Assembly: GCA_033557465.1 (NCBI GenBank)
Contig: CM066035.1
Location: 897,729,309-897,793,308 of the forward strand
Direction: 5' to 3'
Source of the DNA: Ichthyophis bannanicus
Taxonomy: Eukaryota > Chordata > Amphibia > Gymnophiona > Ichthyophiidae
Length of the DNA: 64,000 nucleotides
The translations under genes were made by a program, and so were the position numbers. Below, piece after piece: positions 50,395 through 60,302 of the stretch (position 1 is its first letter; every line of letters starts with the position of its first letter). The notes beneath the pieces are model-generated. The model ran no database searches. It worked only from the letters and a program-made list of their open reading frames with translations, and was not told the origin of the DNA.

Positions 50395-52229
50395 TAGGAT
50401 TGCATCATCACATTGGGAACCACTACCCAGGAAAAAGATTTAGGCGTCATCATGGATAACATGTTAAAACCCTCGGCCCATTGTATAGCGGCGGCCAAGA
50501 AAGCAAATAGAATGCTAGGAATCATAAGGAAAGGAATGGAAAATAAAACAAAGGATATTATAATGCCTCTATATCGTTCCATGGTGAGACCGCACCTTGA
50601 ATATTGTGTGCAGTTCTGGTCGCTGTATCTTAAATAGGATATAATGTTATTAGAAAAAGGTACAGAGAAGAGCCACCAAAATGGTAAAGGGGATGGAAGG
50701 ATACCCCTATGAAGAGAGGCTAAAAACGTTAGGGCTCTTTAACCTGGAAAAGAGACGGCTGAGGGGAGATATGATAGAAGTCTATAAATTAATGAACGGA
50801 GTGGAACGGGTAAACGGAGATCGATTGTTTACATCATCAGACTATAGAAAGACTAGGGGACATGCAATGAAACTACAGGGTAACCTATTTAAGACTAATA
50901 AGAGAAAATACTTTTTCACTCAACGCGTAATCAAACTCTGGAATTTGTTACCGGAGGATGTAGTAAAAGCTGTTAGTGTAGCTGGGTTTAAAAAAGGTTT
51001 GGACAAGTTCCTGGTGATGGAAAAATGAAAATGATGTTTTTACAAAAAGAGTTAAACAAGCAGAAGCGATATGATATAGCTGATCAGTCCCTGACCAGCT
51101 TCCTCAGCAGGTACCCCCCCCCCTCTTTTCTATCTCCTTTCTGCCTGTAGAATAGAAAATACAAAGCTGCTAAAAGAAATTACCAAGAGTTAGAAGCAAA
51201 GAGCTCCTAGGCAACGAAGAGATAGTGCAGGTTGCGCGATTGAGGTTGTTTGACCACTTCCCTAATTTCTCCCCTCTCAGCCATGACAGGCTGAGTAAAT
51301 TCCTCTCTTTAAAACTGACAGAAAAATATATGCTGCTATATACAGTATATCCCTCTTTCTCTTTACAGCTATATGTGCCTCTCTTTAAAAACGAATCCTA
51401 TACTTTTACTGATCCTCAAACCCCCTGAAATATGCAAGCTTTATGGCAAAAGACAAAATGCTTGCTGTGCAAGGCTACACCCCCCACCCAATTTCTGAAG
51501 AAATTCTGAAGAAGCCCCCCCCCTTTTCTGACCCACCCCATCTCTGCAGAGCAAGCCTGCAAAGCTAACAGTGTATAGGAATCGCTTGAAAGTATGGCAG
51601 AAAAATGGAAGTAAAGCACAAGAATCCAAGCTAGATAGATGGATATACAGTATATGTGTAAAATTAAATTGTTAAAAATCTGAAAACTATATTAAAAGGA
51701 GATTGTAAGAGCCTCTCCCACTTCCTCTTTCTCTATACCTAGACTGCCCTTGAGAAGGGGGCAAGGCTTACAGTTCTAAAGAAAAGAAAGATAACCCAAA
51801 TAAGGGGAAAGCCAGGTGAAGAGGGAGGAAAAGGGTAGGCTCAGGGAAATGGGATAAAAGCAAGGGGCGTGCCTACACTTATGCTGTTATGCTGTGCTGG
51901 TCACCTGCTGTCTGCAGACAATGTATGGAAAATAAACCTGCTTCACAATATTCCTCTCTGAGTCTCATTGGTCATATTGGCCATAGGTAAATTGGCCACA
52001 GGTAAAGGTAAAGGTGTTTTCAACACTGGAGGAAAGGTCCGTAAACCATTATTAAAAGGGACCCGGGATATCACTGCTTGACGCAATACAAGCATTGAGG
52101 AACCTGTGTCTTTTGGGAAAACTGCTAGGTACGTATGACCTAGATTCGCCACTGTTGGAAACAGGATACTGGGCTTTGATGGACCTTGGTCTGACCCAGT
52201 ATGGCATATCTTATGTTCTTATGTTCATC
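50395..52229 (+). mobile_element. CR1-type LINE 3' part, interrupted by a solo LTR
   Basis: 50395-51014 and 52026-52229 form one 5'-truncated CR1. The first piece encodes, with one stop and a shift, KDLGVIMDNMLKPSAHCIAA and then, in 50681-51013, [20 protein letters not shown] and [20 protein letters not shown]. The second is the 3' UTR with GATGGACCTTGGTCTGACCC and the TTATGTTCTTATG terminus. Best-preserved C-terminal CR1 sequence in the window. Confidence 0.85.
51015..52025 (+). mobile_element. Solo LTR of an endogenous retrovirus
   Basis: The 1011-bp insert starts TGATGGAAAAA and ends TTTTCAACA, imperfect inverted ends with TG...CA. It is flanked by CTGG on both sides (51011-51014, 52026-52029), a 4-bp target duplication inside CR1 sequence. 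A TATA-like ATAAAA at 51854 and AATAAA at 51931-51936 give a plausible U3-R-U5 order on the + strand. No internal viral genes remain, as expected after LTR-LTR recombination. A 4-bp duplication fits gammaretrovirus-like elements. Confidence 0.78.
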
Positions 52230-53425
52230 TATGACATCTGAATAACATGATGCAATTCATATCATCTGTGTCGCAATAGCACCTTCAAATTGCATCATTC
52301 GTTAATTGTTTTGCCTGAAAAGCAAGTACTGTCCAAACTAACGCATAGATCTATCACAAATCCAGTTGAAGATGTGCATGTATTTTAGTAATTTATGGTT
52401 TAAATTGAGATCCCTTCCCATTATAATTCGCATATCCTTAGCACTTCCGAAGTCAAGGTTATATGTACTGACCTAGTAGTGTAAATTGAAAACTAGAGCC
52501 AATAAACAATTTTAAGCAGCATTTTTGTTCTCAGCGACCCAGACTTAGTAAACTGTGACTGAATTTATTTCAGAAGTATTTTGGCTGTAGAACAGTGTTT
52601 CATCTGTCCACAGAACATTTTCCCGGAAGGATTGTGGTTTCTCAAGGTGGATTAGGACAAAGATCAGGCACGCCTTTTTATGTCTGTTTTTAAGCAGTGG
52701 GGTCCTCCTTGGCCTTCCCCCATGAAGTCCTCCTTTGTTTAGTGAATGGCATAGTCTGCAGGTTGAAACCACCACTCCAGATTGTTCCAGGCCAGCATTA
52801 AGCTCTTTGGATGTTGTACATTGTGTTTTTCCAACATTTCGCATTAATCTTTGAAGACTTCTTGGATTAATTTTCCTTTTCCCACCATGTTTCTAGGAGG
52901 TTCTTGACAGTTCCATTAGCAGAAAACTTCTTAATAACATTGCAAATTGTACACACAGGAATCCCAAGATCTTTGGAGATGACCTTTTACCCCTTTGGTG
53001 ATAATGGCTTCTCTGATAGTCTCAGGCAGCTCTCTTGTCTTCACCATTGTGAAAATGGAACAGGGCGTGAATGTGGCCATTTTAAACATTAGAGCCATCA
53101 TTCAATGGTTGATACAAGTCATGTGAGTACTGACAGTTGATCACAGGTGCATCTAATTTTACTGCAGCGGGAATGTGGTTCTTCTTTTCAAACTGATGTG
53201 AATTGTTTATAAGGGTGCCAATAATCATGTCTTGGCAATGTCCCAGTTTTTATACTGTTTGCTGCTATTTCCTTTTTTAATTGGTCTTGTTTTATTTGAT
53301 TCTTTTATGTGTCAAATATGTGTGCCTATGTAGTCCCAAGCCATTTCACTGGCCGGTTTTGTTTAGGAGATATTGGACATTAAGGGGTTAAATTGCAAGG
53401 GCGCCAGTAATGTTAACCACAACTG

Positions 53426-54959
53426 TGAAGGTAGTAACTTACTCAGAAAGCAAGGCAGTAAGTTGTCCGTCTTGGGGGAAGTGAACACCTGGGTGAGCCC
53501 AGTGGTGAGCCAGGTGAGCCCGTGGTGGCTGCTAAGGATGTTCATTGTGGAACGGGCTAGGGGTGAGCGGGGGACATTTTTAATTTCATTCTTTATTTAG
53601 TTTTTCCCTTCTTTTCATTTCTGTGTGATTCTTTTTTTTTTCATCTCCTTACGTAACACATGCAAATGCATTTTTATGTGCATAAAATCATTTTATGTGC
53701 ATAAATATGACTTCACAAATGTAAACAATGTTTGCACGCAGGAAAATGAAACAAAATTGAAGTGAATGCACACCCCTACAACAGGCAGCAGCGTTCACAT
53801 GTTCTCCAGTTCTCACTATGGGTTTTTAGTTTAGTTTAGTTTAGCTCATACCTTTGTAGTTCATGGCGAGTTACATGCCGATATGCCCCTTTCCCCGGAG
53901 GACTTACAATCTAAGTTGGTACCTGAGGCATGAAGGGTTAAGTGACTTGCCCAAGGCCTCATACCATGCAGTGGAGGCAATGCATACAAATTTCTCTCAT
54001 ACATATTCGCTGAGGAGATTTCAAAAAGCCGAATGGCAGAGGGACATGGTAATGATACTGCTCTACTACTTCAGCCCAGAATGGATGGTCCCAGAGGCAG
54101 CTGACAACCCCTTTCAGGGTAAGCCAACCAAAGGCCCTCTTAGGTCTAGAGCTTTGGAGCCAGCCGGGCAGGACCTTTTACCTGGCCAGACAGTAAGTCA
54201 CTGGATGTTTCAGCAGGGAGGTTCGTGAAAATGAATTGCCATTAATTGATCAGTCTGCACCACAGTGACCCTCGGAGCTAACAAAACCCGGGAGTCGGAG
54301 GCAACTCTGTCAGGCAGGGTGAGAACCGCTTCAGGTGGCAAATTTTTGGGAGCCACCAAAAGAAAAATCCCAGTATATCGAGGCTATTGAAATATTTTAC
54401 TTAAAGAAAAAAAAATTTTGTTGGACCAAGTAATCTCTCATAATATAATCACCGCAGTTCACCAATGGACCAGTCCTTCTTACTCTTTTATTATACCACA
54501 CATTTATAGCCAGAATTTCACACCAATAAGTTAAAAAGCTGAAGTCAGTGAAGTACAGTTGATGTTCATTCAGATAACCAACACAGCACTATGTTTCGGA
54601 TGATCAAAACCATAAGTTCTAATGACTCTGAAGCAGGATGTATGATTTTGATCGCCTGAAACAGTATTCTGGCTTGCTCAGTTTTCTGACAAAGTGTGTG
54701 GATGTTCTAGGGCCCTCTCCAAAAAGCTAGAATCATAGTGCAGTTTACACCACCAAAATAAAATTAGCTATAATAATTAAATTTTGGTGTTATAAACTAC
54801 GCTGTGATTCTCACTTTCTCTTTTTAGTCCTCAGTATGTGAGCACCTTCCATCTCCCTTGCTTTTTATAGAATATATATTTCCTTTTAATAGCGGGCCAG
54901 GCCAGCGTGCAGTGTCTGGTGTCTGTATGTTCTATATTAGAGTACCAGGCTACAAGGTC
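53426..54959. other. Intron or intergenic sequence with a SINE piece
   Basis: A (TTTAG)n microsatellite at about 53825-53846 and a reverse SINE fragment at 53847-53975 (AGTGACTTGCCCAAGGCCTC) were recognised. The following frame (to 54228) has no known protein features. A possible inverted pair occurs at about 54725-54800 (TAGAATCATAGTGCAGTTTA and TATAAACTACGCTGTGATTC), suggesting an old MITE. Confidence 0.5.
54725..54811. repeat. Short inverted pair, possible old MITE
   Basis: TAGAATCATAGTGCAGTTTA and, reversed, GAATCACAGCGTAGTTTATA lie about 60 bp apart with a CCAAAATAAAATT / AATTTTGGTG core between them, forming an imperfect hairpin. No target duplication identified. Confidence 0.4.
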
Positions 54960-55767
54960 CTCACGAAAGACTCCTGGGGAAATTAAAAAGTAGTGGGATA
55001 GGAGGCAGTGTACTATTGTGGATTAGGTTCTGGTTGAAAGATAGAAAACAGAGTAAGGCTAAATGGCGAATTTTCTCATTCGAGAAAGGTGAATGGTGGA
55101 GTACCCCAGGGATCTGTGCTGGATCTGCTGCTTTTTTTAACATATTCATAAATGACCTGGAAATGGAAATAACGAATGAGGTGATCAAATTTGCAGATGA
55201 CACACAATTATTCAAAGTTGTTAAAACACAAGCGGATTGTGAAAAATCACAAGAGGACCTTGAAAAACTGGAAGGCTGGGTATCCAAATGGCAGATGAAA
55301 TTTAATGTGGACAAGTGCAAAGTTATGCACTTAGGGGGGAAGAGCCAAAAATACGGTTGCGCAATGTAAGGTTCTACCTTGGGAACCACCTCCCAGGAAA
55401 AAGATTTAGGCGTCATCACGGATAATACGTTGAAACCCTCCGCCCAGTGGGCAAGAAAGCAGATAGAATGCTAGGAATCATAAGGAAAGGAATGGAGAAT
55501 AAAACCAAGGATATTACAATGCCTCGGTATCGTTCCATGGTGCAACCGCACTGTGAATATTGCATACAGTTCTGGTTGCCATATCTTAAAAAGGATACAG
55601 CAGAATTAGAAAACGTACAGAGAAGAGCCACCAAGGGGGCGGAGCCTGATGTCCAGCGGGTAGGACGCTTTGCGTTGAAGCTCCCGAGAGGCCTACTTAG
55701 AATCCTGACTTAATACCTATACAAATTTACTATTTCGCTCCGAGCTGACCGGGGCACCTCGGGGGGG

Positions 55768-56616
55768 ATGGCGGCCCATAAACCAGCGCGCTTGGACTTC
55801 GGGTCTCCTTCTTCTTCTCACGGAAAACGCTCCAAAACAGAGGTGTCCTCCCCACAGAAGATGGTTCCATTTCGTGAAAACCCCGAAATGCACCTGGAGA
55901 TTTTGGAGGAAATACGCGGCGTGAAGGAACTGGTGCAGTCCAATGGAGAAGCGCTTCGAGCCATGCGAGAAGACTTTGGAGTGCTCCAGGACCGACTTGA
56001 AAGTCTTTCATTACGGCAGGACAACATGGCGGGGGTCCTCGACTCGCACGAGGTGCACTTGGGCAAACTGGACAAGGCTGAGCGCCAGATACAGAATCTT
56101 CAAAAGGAGTTAGAAGATAGCAATAATCGAGCCCGTCGCAACAATGTGAGGCTCCTCGGAATGCCGGAGGGGGTGGAAGCAGGAGATATAAGAGAATTCT
56201 TGCTCAAAACTCTTCCCTCCTTGCTGAAGATCACTTTTCACAGAGAACTGGAGATCGATCGAGCACACCGTGTTCCTGCCCACATGGCGCTCAACCGCAC
56301 GACCCCCCGGCCTATTATCTTTAGCTTGCTACGATATCAACAAGTGGAACAAATTTTACATGCTGCCCGAGCGAATCATCATTTGGAATTTGAAGGTCGT
56401 AAGGTCTCCTTCTTTCCTGATTTGGCAAAGCCTACCGTTGACCGTCGGAAGAAACTCCTTGCTTTTCGCCCTCGACTTCAACAGCTACAGGCTCGCTTTG
56501 GCCTGTTGTATCCAGCGAAGCTCCGAGTGACTTTCCACAACCAAACCAGGACGTTCGAAGATCCTGATCTACTATCAACATTTTTAGACTCCAAAGAAGC
56601 AGAGCAGATGCGCTAA
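55768..56616 (+). CDS. L1 ORF1 protein
   Basis: 282 residues from the first ATG. An N-terminal basic region is followed by a long alpha-helical coiled coil (about residues 45-125, e.g. EEIRGVKELVQSNGEALRAM, VHLGKLDKAERQIQNLQKEL), then the RRM-type core starting RRNNVRLLGMPEG and a C-terminal domain with PARLRVTF-like sequence near LLYPAKLRVTFHNQ. This is the usual order of L1 ORF1p, a trimeric RNA-binding chaperone that packages LINE RNA in the cytoplasm. The frame is intact although the partner ORF2 is not. Confidence 0.85.
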   Translation: MAAHKPARLDFGSPSSSHGKRSKTEVSSPQKMVPFRENPEMHLEILEEIRGVKELVQSNGEALRAMREDFGVLQDRLESLSLRQDNMAGVLDSHEVHLGKLDKAERQIQNLQKELEDSNNRARRNNVRLLGMPEGVEAGDIREFLLKTLPSLLKITFHRELEIDRAHRVPAHMALNRTTPRPIIFSLLRYQQVEQILHAARANHHLEFEGRKVSFFPDLAKPTVDRRKKLLAFRPRLQQLQARFGLLYPAKLRVTFHNQTRTFEDPDLLSTFLDSKEAEQMR

Positions 56617-57044
56617 TCCCAAATCTTGGACTCTTATCTACCGGCTCTATCCGCCATTTTGAAGGGCCCGATGCGGCGGTCATAGCCAAGCACAGAAATA
56701 GCCTGGACTTTCTTTCTTTCTCTATATGACTCTTGTTTTTTGGTCTCCTATCCCTTCATGATGTGTGCCTCGGTCGGATTCGGAGCACGCACAGTCCTAC
56801 AGGTTATGTGTTTTTTCAATTTCGGCCTTCTCTGGGGTTTCTCCCCGCAGACACATGGTCGCCAGTAATTTTGGGGTTTTGCTTCTCCTCTACCGTACTG
56901 CGGTTTTCTTTGTTAATGTGGGGCGCTTCATTGTATTATATTAGCTTATTTTTCCTATGTCATGTGTACAGCCAGATACAGTCAGTTTGAGGGACATAGT
57001 GAAATTATGTGTGCTATCATGCTCAGAATTTTTAACTTTTCTGA

Positions 57045-58450
57045 ATGGCCTTATGTAAAATCTTATCATTCACCGTCAAAGGCATTAATGGTCCACTCAA
57101 AGGAAAGAAAATCCTTAGCTATCTTAGCCATGAGCATGTTGATTTAGTGTTTCTTCAGGAAACGCATTTAAACTCTGCTGAAACACTGAAACTCAATGCT
57201 AAGCCTCACATGGTAGCTGCCTATTCTCCCACCGTTTCCAAATGGTACGGGATAGCCATTCTGGTTAAGAAGTCTTTGCACGCTACTGTACCTGATATTA
57301 GCGCTGACAAGGAGGGTAGATGGGCCCGTGTACACCTTGAGGTTGGAGATAGTGAATTCACGTGTATTTGCATTATGCCCCGAATGTGGACAACCCTGCT
57401 TACTATGCAAGTATTGCACAGATGGCCTCGGCCTCTGCCAATGCTCCATTAATACTTGGTGGCGATTTTACTCAAGTGTTCCCTCAATCTTTTCTTCTCA
57501 AACAAGGTGCTCGTTGGTTGGAAGATCCAGTACCGAGCAGACCTGTGTGGCTAGATATAGAAGCGGGCCTTTGCAAACCGATTCCTCTTACCTTTCTCCC
57601 TGGTATGACTCTCCCATCAGACTCCCACTATCCACCAATGCTTTTAGACACTTTAGGTGCCTTTAATACTCTTATGCAATCTTTAGACTCCCGACTCTGG
57701 TCAGCGCAACTTCAGCATCGCCTTCGGAGCACTAGAGTACTCCCGCCATCGGCATTCTCTACATAAGGTTGATTGGAGACTTTCCGATCTCTCGGTAGTT
57801 CACCGGGTGTAGCATCTAATTTTACTAAACCTTATGTAATGCTATAACTAGAGCTACCCCTATAGCGCAGAAAGTATGGGAGAGAGAATTGCATGTGACT
57901 TTGACCTCGGAGCAATGGAGCCTTATCTGGAGTAGAGGGACACGGGTTCCCGATCCGCCTCACTCACTCAGACCCTTTTCTTTCTAGCCCACCGGTGTTT
58001 TTACACTCCTCACAGATTAGACAAATGGAACACTACTCAGGGCAATGGTTGCTGGACACGTCCTGCGGCCATTGGTTCATTGCCTCATGTTATGCATGAA
58101 TATCCCGCACTACAGTATTACTGGCGTCGGGTCTGGGGTCGTATTTAGTCTATCTCGCACTCTCAGGAGCCCCTTTCTTGGAGGATAGTGGGACTTCGCC
58201 CAGTTGCGGGGATCCCCTCTCTCCCAAAAATGGCTTATCTCCTTTCGAACTTTATGCTTGGCATTGCTATTTCCCTAATTAAGTAATACTGGAAAATTAG
58301 CTCCCATCTGAGCCCCAATGAATGGTGGAATCATGCCTGTCTTTACAGTACATATGAACAAATACCTCGTCTGTTCGCTTCCTCCGTTCAGACTCCTTCT
58401 CATTGGTCTCAATGGAAGATGCTCAATGACTATGTACATTTTGCTAAATG
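57045..58450 (+). pseudogene. L1 ORF2 remnant (endonuclease start, rest deleted)
   Basis: The frame 57045-57452 encodes the start of the L1 endonuclease: FTVKGINGPLKGKKILSYLS, VDLVFLQETHLNS with the catalytic Glu, and VSKWYGIAILVKKS. A shift near 57400 leads into 57362-57766 with LILGGDFTQVF. After that only scattered C-terminal-like pieces occur (about 57900-58450). No FxDD reverse-transcriptase box was found, so the catalytic core has been deleted. Confidence 0.75.
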
Positions 58451-59166
58451 CTCTCATCTGACTGTCTAACTTTGTATATATCTCTGTCCCATGATCATGC
58501 TGTATTGTAGATACTCTTTTGATCGTTTGATGTATAATCACTGTTAATTGGAAGCGCTCACATGCTGATATAATCGGGTAGAGAAGAAGCATCGGGGTGG
58601 GGGGTAATGGGTTTACTTTTCCTTATTGTATACTTGTTTTGTCTCTTTTGGTGTGTTATTTCTTTTGTTTGTTGCAAAATGAAAATAAAAGTTTAAAAAA
58701 AAAAAAAAAAAGAGAAGAGCCACCAAAATGATAAAGGGGATGGAAGGATGTCCCTACGAGGAAAGGCTTAAAAGGTTAGGGCTCTTTTACTTGGAAAAGA
58801 GATGGCTGAGGGGAGATTTGATAGAGGTCTATAAAATAATGAATTGAGTAGAATGGGTAAATGTAGAATAGTTTACCCCTTCAAAAAGTAGAAAGACTAC
58901 GGGACACATAATGAAGCCACCATTTAGCACATTTAAGACAAATTGGAGAAAACATTTTTTAACTCAACGCGTAATCAAACTGGAATTCGTTAGCAGAGGA
59001 TGTAGTAAACACTGTTAGTGTAATTGGATGAGTTCCTGGAGGAAAAGTCCATATATCATTATTAAAGTGAACCAGAAAAATCCACTGCTTACCCTGAGAC
59101 AAGCAGCATGGAATATTTCTACCTTTTGGGAACGTAATAGGTACTAGTGACCTGGATTGACCACTG

Positions 59167-59539
59167 TTTATTTAGCAACTTTTCTATACCACTGTATCTA
59201 CCAGTCACAGCGGTGTACAGGGAACAAGTTTCGTAAGAATAGCTTTACATTGAATGCACATTACAAATTAACAGGTCAACCATGCATTACATTACATGGA
59301 ACGTGGGTAATAAAATTTAACAATGAACCAAACAATAATACATATGACCTAAAGTGTGTAAACAGGAGACATGCGGTAGTAGGCGTAAGCATTAACATTT
59401 AAGCATAACAAGGAATCATGATGGAAATTTTATGGTACATGTTTCATATTTGAGGAGAGGTAACAGCGGGGAGAACAGGGAAAAAATAATGTGAGTCCCG
59501 AATGGTTGGGAGGAGGATGAGTGAATAACTAAGTGTTAG
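59167..59539 (-). repeat. L2-type LINE 3' end inserted in CR1
   Basis: Tail TTTATTTAG, then CTATACCACTGTATCTACCA and CAGCGGTGTACAGGGAACAA, a diverged relative of the L2 3' ends at 18343 and 25522, reverse orientation. It interrupts the CR1 3' UTR; the CR1 motif CACTGT is present on its left and ACTGT after the neighbouring hAT element. Confidence 0.6.
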
Positions 59540-59917
59540 CAGGGCCGGTCCTTGAGTTGGTTCAAGGTGTTGGAACCCTAGACCAGGGGTGGGCAATTCC
59601 GATCCTGGAGGGCCGCAGACCAGTCAGGTTTTCATGATGTCCCTAATGAATATTCATGAAATCTAGTTGCATCCACTGCCTTCCATTGTATGGAAATAGG
59701 TCCATGAATATTCATTAGGGACATCATGAAAACCTGACTGGTCTGTGGCCTTCCAGGACCGGATTTGCCCACCCCTGCCCTAGACGAACCTCAAACTTTA
59801 CACCCCTTCTGGCTGTCAAAATCTATTATTTAACTTAGAATGGCCCGTTTTTGTTGTCCTTCAGAAACTGCCGCCCTAGGTGACTGCCTGTTTTGCCTAT
59901 GGGTTGGACCAGCTCTG
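59540..59917. mobile_element. hAT-type element, interrupted by another hAT MITE
   Basis: Starts CAGGGCCGGTCCTTGAG and ends GGGTTGGACCAGCTCTG; same family as 41779-41969. Flanks AGTGTTAG (left) and ACTGTTGG (right) agree at 6 of 8 positions, a plausible eroded 8-bp target duplication. The MITE 59584-59777 sits inside it. No transposase. Confidence 0.7.
59584..59777. mobile_element. hAT MITE with perfect 8-bp target duplication
   Basis: Starts CAGGGGTGGGCAATTCCG and ends TTTGCCCACCCCTG; the two halves form a long hairpin (CAGTCAGGTTTTCATGATGT and its reverse partner). CCCTAGAC at 59576-59583 and at 59778-59785 is an exact 8-bp duplication of the host hAT sequence. The structure is complete and 194 bp long. 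Confidence 0.93.
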
Positions 59918-60110
59918 ACTGTTGGAAACAGGATACTGAGTTTGATGGACCCTTGGTCTGACCAGTATGGCATATCTTATGTTCTTATAATTATCTGCTT
60001 CAGCATTTTTAAGTTATGTAGCCTGGAAATATGTTACCTTCTTTTTTCTTAGGGCAACCTCCTGACCCCTTCTGAGTGAGGGGACCCCCTGCTTCCTGAA
60101 TAGAGTTCTA

Positions 60111-60302
60111 GGCAAGACTAGATGATCACAAAGCAGCAGCTTCTGAGAGGCAACAAAGAACTGCAACCGTCAAATCCAAACAATAGAGCCTGATACCTGT
60201 GGGCATAGTTTGGGGGGTGAGGGGGGCATTGCCCTAATGGCAGGGATCCCATCCCCCACAGGCAGAAGAGAAGAGGATGGCTGCATTCATGGAAAAGACC
60301 CC
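60111..60302. repeat. Remnant of the hAT-like family seen at 5759-6074
   Basis: GGGATCCCATCCCCCACAGG, then AGAAGAGAAGAGGATGGCTG and AAAAGACCCCTTCT, aligns with 5901-5960. The RTE/BovB element is inserted in it on the right, so its right half is missing here. Confidence 0.45.

Larger units (their letters stand above)
55635..58710 (+). mobile_element. L1-type LINE, internally deleted, 16-bp target duplication
   Basis: AGAGAAGAGCCACCAA occurs at 55619-55634 and again at 58711-58726, flanking an element that starts GGGGGCGGAGCCTG and ends in AAAATAAAAG and a 16-base A run. ORF1 is complete; ORF2 is reduced to the endonuclease start and scattered pieces. Total 3.1 kb instead of the 5-7 kb usual for L1, so most of ORF2 including the RT core is deleted. 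The 5' end appears to be the true one. Confidence 0.9.
54960..59990 (+). mobile_element. CR1-type LINE with L1, L2 and hAT insertions
   Basis: Pieces 54960-55634, 58727-59166 and 59918-59990 are one CR1. The first encodes NGGVPQ-like sequence, NIFINDLEMEITNEVIKFAD with the catalytic FADDT box, and KWQMKFNVDKCKVMHLGG, with stops and a shift. After the L1, the second runs from ACCAAAATGATAAAGGGGAT to GACCTGGATTGACCACTG. The third gives ACTGTTGGAAACAGGATACT and the TTATGTTCTTAT terminus. Same subfamily as 18993 and 50395. Confidence 0.85.

Noticed and set aside
53863..54228. Open frame followed by CAGTAAGT, considered as a further MAP3K15 exon
   Set aside because: The start lies in a SINE fragment, no acceptor fits, and the protein does not resemble the ASK C-terminal region.
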